A stretch of DNA of 5,385 nt from GCA-003244245 sp046262495 (GTDB taxonomy: Bacteria; Actinomycetota; Actinomycetes; Mycobacteriales; Pseudonocardiaceae), in contig JBHEMR010000197.1 in the NCBI GenBank assembly GCA_046262495.1, positions 1-5,385 on the forward strand, in the 5' to 3' direction. Numbering within the stretch: position 1 is the first letter of the stretch; each line of letters opens with the position of its first letter. Of the stretch, positions 1 through 5,292 are shown in pieces. The translations under genes were made by a program, and so were the position numbers. A model generated the notes under the pieces. The model made no database searches, was not told the origin of the DNA, and worked only from the letters and a program-made list of their open reading frames with translations.

Positions 1-87
1 TACGGGGAGCTTGACGAGGGGCTGCGTCAGCCGTCGCCGGATTCCAGCACGCCGCAGTCGCTCGGGCTCGGCCCGTCGGTCGGGTGA
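1..87 (+). CDS. 3' end of an unidentified gene, translationally coupled to mntH
   Basis: Reading from base 1 gives 28 sense codons followed by TGA at 85-87. The peptide begins YGELDEGLRQ and ends in a Pro/Ser/Gly-rich tail (LGLGPSVG), which looks like a low-complexity, probably disordered C-terminus. The stop overlaps the GTG start of mntH in a GTGA arrangement (84-87), typical of translationally coupled operon partners, so the two genes are probably co-transcribed. The fragment holds no recognisable domain. Genes next to mntH often encode a DtxR/MntR-type metal-responsive repressor, which would make sense here, but that is a guess from context only. The open frame, the plausible codon use and the overlap support a real coding end. 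Confidence 0.6.
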   Translation, partial: YGELDEGLRQPSPDSSTPQSLGLGPSVG

Positions 88-1433
88 GCCTGGAGCAGGT
101 TAACCGGGAGTCGGTTGAGCCGCTGCCGCTGGGCTCTCCAGCTGGCTTCCTGGCGGCAGCACAGTCGAGCGCGCTGCGCGAGCAGACGGCTCCGTCGAGC
201 GCGCTGCGCGAGCTGCGATCTCGCGGACGGTTGCGCGGCGTGGTGGCGCTACTCGGCCCAGCCTTCGTCGCTGCGGTCGCGTACATCGACCCCGGCAACT
301 TCGCCACGAATTTCTCGGCTGGCGCCCGGTACGGGTACGCGCTGGTGTGGGTGATCGTGCTGGCCAACCTGATGGCCATGCTGGTGCAGTATCTGTCCGC
401 GAAGACCGGCGTCGCCACCGGCCGTGACTTGCCCGAGCTGTGCCGCGAGCACCTTCCCCGCCGGGTGTCTGTGGGCCTGTGGGTGCAGGCCGAGCTGGTT
501 GCGATGGCCACCGATCTGGCCGAGTTCGTCGGGGCCGCGGTCGGGTTGAACCTGTTGTTCCACGTGCCGCTGTTCCCGTCCGGCCTGCTGACGGCCATCG
601 TCGCGTTCGCGATCCTGGCGCTTGAGCAGCGTGGGTATCGACGCTTCGAGCTGGCGATCAGCGGCCTGCTCGGCATCGTGTTTCTCGGGTTCTCCTACGA
701 CCTGTTGATGGTCGGCGCCGACCCGGCGGCCATCGCGTCCGGTCTGGTACCGGGCTTTGTCAGTAGCGATGGCGTGCTGCTGGCCGCCGGGATCATCGGT
801 GCCACCGTGATGCCGCATGTGGTCTACCTGCACTCGGCGTTGACCAAGTCCCGGGTGATCTGCCGCGACGATGGCGAGCGCCGTGAGATGCTGCGCTTCC
901 AGCGGCTCGACGTCCTGCTCGGGCTCGGCGTCGCCGGCCTGACCAACATGGCGATGCTGTTCATCGCCGCCTCGCTGTTCAACCGCACCGACAACTCGGT
1001 GGTCGACTCGATTCAGGCGGCGCACTCCGGTCTCGGCAAGCTCGTCGGCGGCGGCGCGGCGCTGGCTTTCGCGGTCGCGCTGCTCGCCTCGGGGCTGTCG
1101 TCATCGAGCGTGGGCACCTACGCGGGCCAGGTGGTCATGCAGGGCTTCATCCACCGCCGCATCCCGCTGTTCCTCCGCCGCGGAGTGACGATGCTCCCCG
1201 CACTCGTGGTGCTGGGGCTGGGGCTGCCCGCCACCGACAGCCTGGTGGCATCTCAAATCGTGCTGTCCTTCGGCATCCCGTTCGCCCTGGTGCCGATGGT
1301 TCTGCTCACTCGCCGCGCGGATGTCATGGGCCCGTTCGTCAACCGCCCGATCACCACTGCGGCGGCGAGCGGCATCGCCACCACAATCATCGCGCTGAAC
1401 GTGTACTTGCTGTACGACACCTTTCTCGGGTGA
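84..1433 (+). CDS. mntH: Nramp-family divalent metal (Mn2+/Fe2+):proton symporter MntH
   Basis: A 449-residue inner-membrane transporter that should import Mn2+ (and Fe2+) driven by protons. The family signatures are present in order: the metal-binding DPGN of TM1 at residues 69-72 (AYIDPGN), the TM6 motif MPHVVYLHS at 243-251 whose Met and His belong to the metal site and proton path, and the conserved GQVVMQGF loop at 348-355. I see about 11 hydrophobic segments (roughly 53-72, 87-104, 130-158, 166-180, 189-210, 231-252, 278-298, 322-345, 368-382, 388-408, 424-445), as expected for bacterial MntH, and length fits the family. The GTG start overlaps the upstream stop (GTGA) and has no strong Shine-Dalgarno of its own, so coupled translation is likely. 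The tail before TM1 is long (about 50 residues) and holds an in-frame 30-nt duplication repeating the heptad SSALRE plus flanks; a later start cannot be excluded. Identification is firm; preference for manganese is inferred from the family. Confidence 0.95.
   Translation: MSLEQVNRESVEPLPLGSPAGFLAAAQSSALREQTAPSSALRELRSRGRLRGVVALLGPAFVAAVAYIDPGNFATNFSAGARYGYALVWVIVLANLMAMLVQYLSAKTGVATGRDLPELCREHLPRRVSVGLWVQAELVAMATDLAEFVGAAVGLNLLFHVPLFPSGLLTAIVAFAILALEQRGYRRFELAISGLLGIVFLGFSYDLLMVGADPAAIASGLVPGFVSSDGVLLAAGIIGATVMPHVVYLHSALTKSRVICRDDGERREMLRFQRLDVLLGLGVAGLTNMAMLFIAASLFNRTDNSVVDSIQAAHSGLGKLVGGGAALAFAVALLASGLSSSSVGTYAGQVVMQGFIHRRIPLFLRRGVTMLPALVVLGLGLPATDSLVASQIVLSFGIPFALVPMVLLTRRADVMGPFVNRPITTAAASGIATTIIALNVYLLYDTFLG
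164..213 (+). repeat. In-frame 30-bp tandem duplication in the mntH N-terminal tail
   Basis: A 20-base identical segment occurs at 164-183 and again at 194-213, a period of exactly 30 bp. It encodes SSALRE twice, ten residues apart (residues 28-33 and 38-43), in the hydrophilic tail ahead of TM1. The spacing keeps the frame, so this looks like a small tandem duplication that has diverged in the ten bases between the copies. The duplicated segment is Ala/Leu/Arg/Glu-rich and could form a short helix. Confidence 0.85.
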
Positions 1434-1436
1434 GGC

Positions 1437-1472
1437 GCCGCCCCGCGATCAGCTAACCGCGATGCCGGCGGC
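1437..1472 (+). terminator. Candidate GC-rich terminator hairpin after mntH
   Basis: Starting four bases after the mntH stop, GCCGCC (1437-1442) can pair with GGCGGC (1467-1472), and an inner CGCG (1444-1447) with CGCG (1458-1461), giving an interrupted stem with a roughly 10-nt loop. There is no U-tract, so it is not a classical intrinsic terminator, although U-less hairpins have been proposed to terminate transcription in mycobacteria. In such GC-rich DNA a stem of this size can arise by chance. Confidence 0.3.
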
Positions 1473-1489
1473 AGACGCGACCTTCGGGT

Positions 1490-1843
1490 GGTTGCTAGCG
1501 CATCGATCGCCGACGCGCTAGCCAGCGCGGTTTCCGTCGACGGCCCGAAGCCATCGGCGACGGCGAGCAAAACCATCATCGGCCCAGGCGACGTCCTGGT
1601 TGCGATCACGGATGAGTCCGCGATCGGCGCGCAGACCACTCTGATCCGCGCCAGCGGCATGCCGAGCCGGCGCAGCCACGCCACCAGATGGGCTTGGGCG
1701 AGCTGCTCGGGCGCATACCAGCGGTACCCGGTGAGCGGGTCGGTTCTGGCCGGGCGAAGCAACCCGAGGTCGTCATAGAGACGCAGGGCTTTCGGTGACA
1801 AGCGTGACGCCCCGGCGAACGCACCGATCGTCAACAGCGCCAT
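1490..1843 (-). pseudogene. Internally deleted MerR-type regulator fused to a PP2C phosphatase fragment
   Basis: The minus-strand frame from ATG at 1843 begins with a textbook MerR winged helix-turn-helix: LTIGAFAGASRLSPKALRLYDDLGLL, then GYRWYAPEQLAQAHLVAWLRRLGMPLARI (residues about 4-70). Full-length actinobacterial MerR-PP2C fusion proteins then have a linker and a PP2C domain. Here residue 72 jumps almost directly to GPMMVLLAVADGFG and ASASAIDALA (residues 87-117), which matches the first metal-binding strand of PP2C phosphatases (consensus LLAVADG.GG, then ASA.A...L). The dimerisation linker, the start of PP2C and everything after about residue 118 are missing, so neither phosphatase activity nor normal effector sensing is expected. 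The frame stays open to a stop at 1253-1255, but the last 60 or so codons are antisense to mntH and meaningless as protein. A strong Shine-Dalgarno precedes the ATG, so a DNA-binding fragment could still be made. The MerR head is certain; the PP2C assignment is probable. Confidence 0.75.
1494..1522. repeat. 8-bp inverted repeat at the distal end of the PP2C remnant
   Basis: GCTAGCGC at 1494-1501 is the perfect reverse complement of GCGCTAGC at 1515-1522, with a 13-base spacer. The position, about 60 bp beyond the mntH stop and at the point where PP2C similarity ends, would suit a hairpin for either strand. It coincides with the codons for the Ala/Leu-rich ASAIDALA stretch, so it may simply reflect repeated Ala-Leu-Ala codons. 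No U-tract follows on either strand. Confidence 0.4.
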
Positions 1844-1851
1844 ACCCGCGA

Positions 1852-1858
1852 TCCTCCT
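1852..1858 (-). promoter_or_regulatory. Strong Shine-Dalgarno site of the MerR remnant
   Basis: On the minus strand AGGAGGA lies eight bases upstream of the ATG at 1843-1841, nearly ideal complementarity and spacing to the 16S rRNA 3' end. It fixes the start of the MerR reading frame and shows that its translation signal survived the decay of the rest of the gene. Confidence 0.75.
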
Positions 1859-1872
1859 CGTCGCCGAGCACC

Positions 1873-2157
1873 ATGCTCGACAACCGCAAGACTCGGGCTT
1901 GCCCCTTGGTCAAGGTCAAGTCCCGGGTACCCTGGTCACCACAGTTCGCGTTCGGTTCGGTGGCCCGCGGCGAGGCAGACGCGGATAGCGATTTGGATTT
2001 GTTGATCGATATGGACCCTGGTCATGGTTACTTCGAGATGGCCGGATTCGCGCTGGAGGTCGAAGACTTGCTTGGGATCTTCACCCAGGTCGCCACGGTA
2101 GGCGGCCTGAAGCTCCGGATCCAGGACCAGGTTCTGGGCGAGGCCGTCGCGGTGTGA
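1873..2157 (+). CDS. MntA-type minimal nucleotidyltransferase antitoxin, orphan and probably chimeric at its 5' end
   Basis: A 94-residue protein of the MNT (minimal nucleotidyltransferase, DNA polymerase beta superfamily) type. It has the complete GSX10DXD signature: GS at residues 28-29 and DLD closing the motif (FGSVARGEADADSDLDLLID, residues 27-46). This is followed by the family's C-terminal half (MAGFALEVEDLLGIFTQVAT and LKLRIQDQVLGEAV). MntA antitoxins neutralise HepT toxins by transferring AMP groups to them, and the genes normally overlap as mntA-hepT. The overlap is preserved here (GTGA at 2154-2157) but the toxin is lost. I chose ATG 1873 because it gives the usual length and about 26 residues before FGS; the frame extends up to GTG 1795, across the MerR start, which is implausible. 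The first 16 or so codons read through a MerR-like operator and do not resemble antitoxin N-termini, suggesting the original 5' end was replaced. Whether it is expressed is uncertain; it may be a pseudogene. Confidence 0.65.
   Translation: MLDNRKTRACPLVKVKSRVPWSPQFAFGSVARGEADADSDLDLLIDMDPGHGYFEMAGFALEVEDLLGIFTQVATVGGLKLRIQDQVLGEAVAV
1898..1920 (-). promoter_or_regulatory. Candidate MerR-type operator/promoter of the regulator remnant
   Basis: Between 54 and 77 bases upstream of the MerR ATG, the minus strand carries two tandem TTGACC hexamers (1919-1914 and 1913-1908), a palindrome CCTTG-AC-CAAGG (1915-1904) and outer arms CTTG/CAAG (1920-1917 and 1901-1898). Dyads of CTTG/CAAG type placed over the promoter spacer, with a TTGACC-like -35 element, are typical of self-regulated MerR genes. 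No convincing -10 box follows. The site lies within the first codons of the predicted antitoxin frame, which reads across it on the other strand. Confidence 0.4.
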
Positions 2158-2177
2158 GAAACGACCGTGGCAAGTAG
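2154..2177 (+). pseudogene. Vestigial start of a HepT toxin gene
   Basis: A GTG at 2154 overlaps the antitoxin stop by four bases, exactly where hepT begins in mntA-hepT pairs. It reads MRNDRGK and then TAG at 2175-2177. HepT/DUF86 proteins commonly open with a short charged stretch of this kind (Arg/Asn/Asp/Arg, followed by a helix of the form RLxDIxEAI). Only the first five or so residues fit; the rest of the gene is absent because xylB starts nine bases after the stop. The identification rests on position and a very short match, so it remains tentative. Confidence 0.45.
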
Positions 2178-2185
2178 CTGAGCAC

Positions 2186-3601
2186 GTGACCCTCGTTGCG
2201 GGCGTCGACTCGTCGACGCAGTCGTGCAAGGTCGTCATCCGCGACGCGGAGACCGGCGAGTTGGTCCGGCACGGGCGTGGCGCGCACCCGGACGGCACCG
2301 AGGTACACCCCGACGCGTGGTGGACGGCGCTGCATGCGGCGCTGAACGAGGCCGGCGGCCTAGTCGACGTCGCAGCGGTGGCTGTGGGTGCCCAGCAGCA
2401 CGGCATGGTGTGCCTTGATGAAACCGGCCGGGTGGTGCGGCCGGCTCTGCTGTGGAACGACACCCGGTCCGCCGACGCTGCGCTTGACCTGATCAGCGAG
2501 CTGGGTGGCGGCGCGGCGGGACGCCGGGCATGGGCGGAGGCGGTGGGCATCGTTCCCGTCGCGTCCTTCACCGTGACCAAGCTGCGCTGGCTCGCGCAGC
2601 ACGAACCCGCCGCCGCGGCCCAGACGGCGGTAGTGTGCCTGCCGCACGACTGGCTGACCTGGCGCCTCGGCGCCGATCCCGCTCTGCAGGCATTGCGGAC
2701 CGACCGCGGGGACGCCAGCGGAACCGGCTACTGGTCCGCCGCGAGCGGCGCCTACCGCGACGATCTGCTGGTACGCGCGCTCGGCCACGACGCCGCCGTG
2801 CCGCGAGTGCTCGGACCGTCCGAGCCGGCCGGCACGATGGCCGAAGGTCCGCTGCTGGGCCCGGGCACCGGCGACAACGCCGCAGCGACCCTCGGACTCG
2901 ATACCCGCCCCGGCGACGTGGTCGTCTCGATCGGCACCTCCGGCGTGGTTTGCTCCGTGAGCGACGCCCCCGCTGCCGACCCGTCGGGCACCGTCGCCGG
3001 ATTCGCCGATGCCACCGGCCGTTTCCTCCCGCTGGTGGCCACGCTCAACGCGGCCCGAGTCCTCGACGCCGTCGCTACGATGCTCCGCGTCGACCACGAC
3101 GAGCTGTCCCGGCTCGCGCTCTCGGCTCCGCCCGGCGCCGGCGGTGTCGTGGTCGTGCCGTATCTGGAAGGTGAACGGACCCCGGACCGACCGGACGCCA
3201 CCGGGGCCGTCCACGGGCTGCGCCTGTCGACGGCGACCGCGGCGCACTTGGCGCGCGCTGCGGTCGAGGGGTTGCTGTGCGGCCTGGCGGACGGCATCGA
3301 CGCCCTAGTCGCGGCCGATGCCCGGGTCGAGCGGGTGTTCCTCATCGGTGGCGGTGCGCGGTCCGGTGCGGTTCGGCGAATCGCGCCCACTGTGTTGGGC
3401 CGTTCAGTGCTGGTGCCGCCCCCGGGGGAGTACGTCGCAGACGGGGCTGCTCGGCAGGCCGCGTGGGCTTTCAGCGGAAGCACCGAGCCGCCGCGCTGGA
3501 CGCGGACGGGAGTCGAGACCTACGAAAGCGACGTCATCGAGTCGATTCGGGCCCGTTACGCGCAAGCGCGTGAGCTCACCATGGCGAGGCAGCGCTACTG
3601 A
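2186..3601 (+). CDS. xylB: Xylulokinase (FGGY carbohydrate kinase)
   Basis: A 471-residue cytoplasmic kinase that should phosphorylate D-xylulose with ATP to D-xylulose 5-phosphate (EC 2.7.1.17). N-terminal FGGY domain: phosphate-binding GVDSSTQSCK (residues 6-15, with the conserved Asp8), substrate-site AQQHGMV (69-75), LWNDTRS (89-95), LPHDWLTWRL (152-161) and TDRGDASGTGYW (172-183). C-terminal domain: GTGDNAAATLGL (227-238) with the likely catalytic base Asp230, SIGTSGVV (248-255), PYLEGERTPD (325-334) and the nucleotide-binding FLIGGGARS (385-393). QQHGM plus WNDTRS and the SGTGYW element are typical of xylulokinases rather than glycerol kinases. Length matches the family (E. coli XylB is 484). 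The GTG start has only a weak GAG upstream, but GVDSSTQ must lie within a few residues of the N-terminus, leaving little alternative. It lies 13 bp before mtlD, so the two share an operon in which XylB handles the xylulose made from arabitol. Its upstream region is the antitoxin/HepT remnant, so its promoter must lie in or near that debris. Confidence 0.94.
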   Translation: MTLVAGVDSSTQSCKVVIRDAETGELVRHGRGAHPDGTEVHPDAWWTALHAALNEAGGLVDVAAVAVGAQQHGMVCLDETGRVVRPALLWNDTRSADAALDLISELGGGAAGRRAWAEAVGIVPVASFTVTKLRWLAQHEPAAAAQTAVVCLPHDWLTWRLGADPALQALRTDRGDASGTGYWSAASGAYRDDLLVRALGHDAAVPRVLGPSEPAGTMAEGPLLGPGTGDNAAATLGLDTRPGDVVVSIGTSGVVCSVSDAPAADPSGTVAGFADATGRFLPLVATLNAARVLDAVATMLRVDHDELSRLALSAPPGAGGVVVVPYLEGERTPDRPDATGAVHGLRLSTATAAHLARAAVEGLLCGLADGIDALVAADARVERVFLIGGGARSGAVRRIAPTVLGRSVLVPPPGEYVADGAARQAAWAFSGSTEPPRWTRTGVETYESDVIESIRARYAQARELTMARQRY

Positions 3602-3614
3602 AAGGATCTCAACA

Positions 3615-5084
3615 ATGCAGCCGCTCAATGCGACATCGGTGTCGTCGCTGCCCGCGTCAGTGCCGACACCGCCCTATCGTCGTGACCGGGTGCAAGTGGG
3701 CATAGTACATTTTGGCGTGGGTGGGTTCCACCGATCGCATGAGGCCATGTACCTCGACCGCCTCATGGGCGATGGTAAGGCGCTGGACTGGGGGATCTGC
3801 GGGGTCGGCGTGCTGCCTTCTGATCTCAGAATGAAAGAAGTGATGGCGGCGCAGGATTGCCTCTACACCCTGGTGGTCAAACATTCAGGCGGGTCTGTCG
3901 AGGCCCGGATCATCGGCTCGATTGTGCAGTACCTGTTCGCGCCGGACGATCCGGAAGTAGTCATCGAGAAGTTGGCCGACGAGCGCACCCGAATCGTGTC
4001 GTTGACGGTGACCGAGGGTGGCTACAACTTCCACGCAGTCACCGGGGAGTTCGCCGCGAGCAACCCTGATGTCGTGCACGACCTGGCGCCGGGAGCGGTC
4101 CCGAAGACGATTTTCGGGTTGATAACCGAGGCGCTGGTCCGCCGGCGCCGGCGCCATCTGCCGCCGTTCACCATGATGTCTTGCGACAATATCCAGGGCA
4201 ACGGTGATGCCGCGCGCCGGAGCTTCGGCGCCTTCGCCGCGCTGCGGGATCCCGAACTCGGTGCCTGGGTCGAGCAGCAGGTCCGATTCCCGAACTCGAT
4301 GGTCGACCGGATCACGCCGGTGACCACCGAGGAGGACAAGGCCGAGATCAGCCGACGGTTCGGGATCGACGATCAGTGGCCGGTTGTCTGCGAGCCCTTC
4401 ACCCAGTGGGTGTTGGAGGATGACTTCGGCGGCAGTCGTCCGCCATGGGAAGACGTCGGTGTGCAACTTGTGAGTGACGTCGAACCCTACGAGCTGATGA
4501 AACTGCGTTTGCTCAACGCCAGCCACCAGGCGCTGTGCTACTTCGGCTACCTCACGGGATACCGAATGGTGCATGACGTGTGCAGCGACGTCCTGTTCCA
4601 GAACTTTCTCCTCGCCTATATGGATAAGGAGGCGACGCCGACCCTGCGGCCCGTCCTCGGGATCGACCTGGCGGACTACAAGCAGAACCTGATCGCCCGA
4701 TTCGCCAACCCGAACGTTCGTGACACCGTTGCGCGGCTATGCGCGGAGAGTTCCGACCGAATCCCGAAATGGGTCCTGCCGGTTATTCGGCAAAACCTGG
4801 CCGCTGGCGGTGAGATCACCCGGTCGGCCGCAGTAGTGGCCAGTTGGGCGCGTTATGCAGAAGGAATAGACGAGCAGGGCCAGCCGATCGAGGTGGTCGA
4901 TCGCTTGAAGGACACGCTGATGGCCAATGCGCGCCGCCAGCGCGCGGATCCGCTCGCCTTCATTGCGGATCGGGAAATCTTCGGTGACCTCATCGATGAC
5001 GAGCGCTTCACCGCCCTCTACCGTGCATCGCTGGCGTCCCTGCATGCGCACGGCGCCCGAGCGACCCTGGAGAACCTCCGGTGA
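3615..5084 (+). CDS. mtlD: Mannitol/polyol 2-dehydrogenase (long-chain dehydrogenase family)
   Basis: A 489-residue NAD+-dependent enzyme of the polyol-specific long-chain dehydrogenase family, oxidising D-mannitol to D-fructose (EC 1.1.1.67) and, in relatives, D-arabitol to D-xylulose. The N-terminal nucleotide-binding fold shows GIVHFGVGGFHRSH (residues 29-42), TVTEGGYN (131-138) and SCDNIQGNG (189-197). The family signature PNSMVDRITPVT is at 226-237. The catalytic triad Lys296, Asn301 and His304 sits in ELMKLRLLNASHQAL (293-307), one residue off the Lys295/Asn300/His303 numbering of the Pseudomonas fluorescens enzyme, so nothing essential is missing. Length equals the family norm. ATG 3615 was chosen because AAAGGA at 3601-3606 lies eight bases upstream and homology begins soon after; the frame is open further upstream only because it runs through xylB. 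The pairing with xylB supports a mannitol plus arabitol role. Fructuronate or altronate dehydrogenases are related alternatives, but the signature and the partner favour the polyol enzyme. It is separate from MtlD mannitol-1-phosphate dehydrogenases of PTS operons despite the shared symbol. Confidence 0.92.
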   Translation: MQPLNATSVSSLPASVPTPPYRRDRVQVGIVHFGVGGFHRSHEAMYLDRLMGDGKALDWGICGVGVLPSDLRMKEVMAAQDCLYTLVVKHSGGSVEARIIGSIVQYLFAPDDPEVVIEKLADERTRIVSLTVTEGGYNFHAVTGEFAASNPDVVHDLAPGAVPKTIFGLITEALVRRRRRHLPPFTMMSCDNIQGNGDAARRSFGAFAALRDPELGAWVEQQVRFPNSMVDRITPVTTEEDKAEISRRFGIDDQWPVVCEPFTQWVLEDDFGGSRPPWEDVGVQLVSDVEPYELMKLRLLNASHQALCYFGYLTGYRMVHDVCSDVLFQNFLLAYMDKEATPTLRPVLGIDLADYKQNLIARFANPNVRDTVARLCAESSDRIPKWVLPVIRQNLAAGGEITRSAAVVASWARYAEGIDEQGQPIEVVDRLKDTLMANARRQRADPLAFIADREIFGDLIDDERFTALYRASLASLHAHGARATLENLR

Positions 5085-5111
5085 CAAGACCTTGCAGCAC
5101 CGGGGTCACCG
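5079..5111 (+). terminator. Weak hairpin overlapping the mtlD stop codon
   Basis: CGGTGAC at 5079-5085, which contains the mtlD stop, is the exact reverse complement of GTCACCG at 5105-5111, with a 19-base spacer. It could terminate or stabilise the xylB-mtlD transcript. No U-tract follows, and a 7-bp stem with such a loop is not rare at this GC content. Confidence 0.25.
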
Positions 5112-5264
5112 CGTCGCCCTGCCGGTACCGTGATCTTCGTGGTTGCTGCGGTGAGGTGGGAGTGACCGAAGGCGGAGAACGACGCCAGGTCGTGGTCCGT
5201 GAGCCTGGCCGTGCTCCGAGGCCGTATCGGGGCGGCGTCGCTGGCCGGAACATAACAGCCATCT

Positions 5265-5277
5265 CCGGCACCGCCGG
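5265..5277 (-). terminator. Small GC hairpin downstream of the convergent hydrolase gene
   Basis: CCGGC (5265-5269) and GCCGG (5273-5277) form a 5-bp stem with a 3-base loop, beginning 15 bases after the minus-strand stop at 5293. The position suits a terminator for that gene, but the stem is short and has no T-run. The remaining intergenic DNA (5112-5264) shows nothing I recognise. Confidence 0.25.
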
Positions 5278-5292
5278 GGCGGTCTGTCGCAA

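Noticed and set aside
249..1025. Long minus-strand open frame opposite mntH
   Set aside because: Its His/Gln/Asp-rich composition is typical of the reverse strand of GC-rich membrane-protein genes; mntH is clearly the coding strand.
1253..1489. C-terminal extension of the MerR/PP2C minus-strand frame running antisense into mntH
   Set aside because: Beyond residue 118 the peptide has no family resemblance, and from 1433 down it is the reverse strand of the conserved mntH 3' end, so the openness is a GC-bias artefact.
1795..1872. Longer antitoxin reading frame starting at GTG 1795
   Set aside because: It would run across the MerR start codon and Shine-Dalgarno, the encoded residues are Ser/Arg/Pro-rich noise, and it exceeds the normal MNT length.
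2360..3247. Long minus-strand open frame opposite xylB
   Set aside because: It is an antisense shadow of a highly conserved kinase gene, with His/Gly/Arg-rich composition and no domain.
4139..4155. GC-rich palindromic stretch of repeated CCGGCG/CGCCGG in mtlD
   Set aside because: It lies inside conserved coding sequence, encoding an Arg-rich run (residues 176-180), and is explained by Arg codon use.
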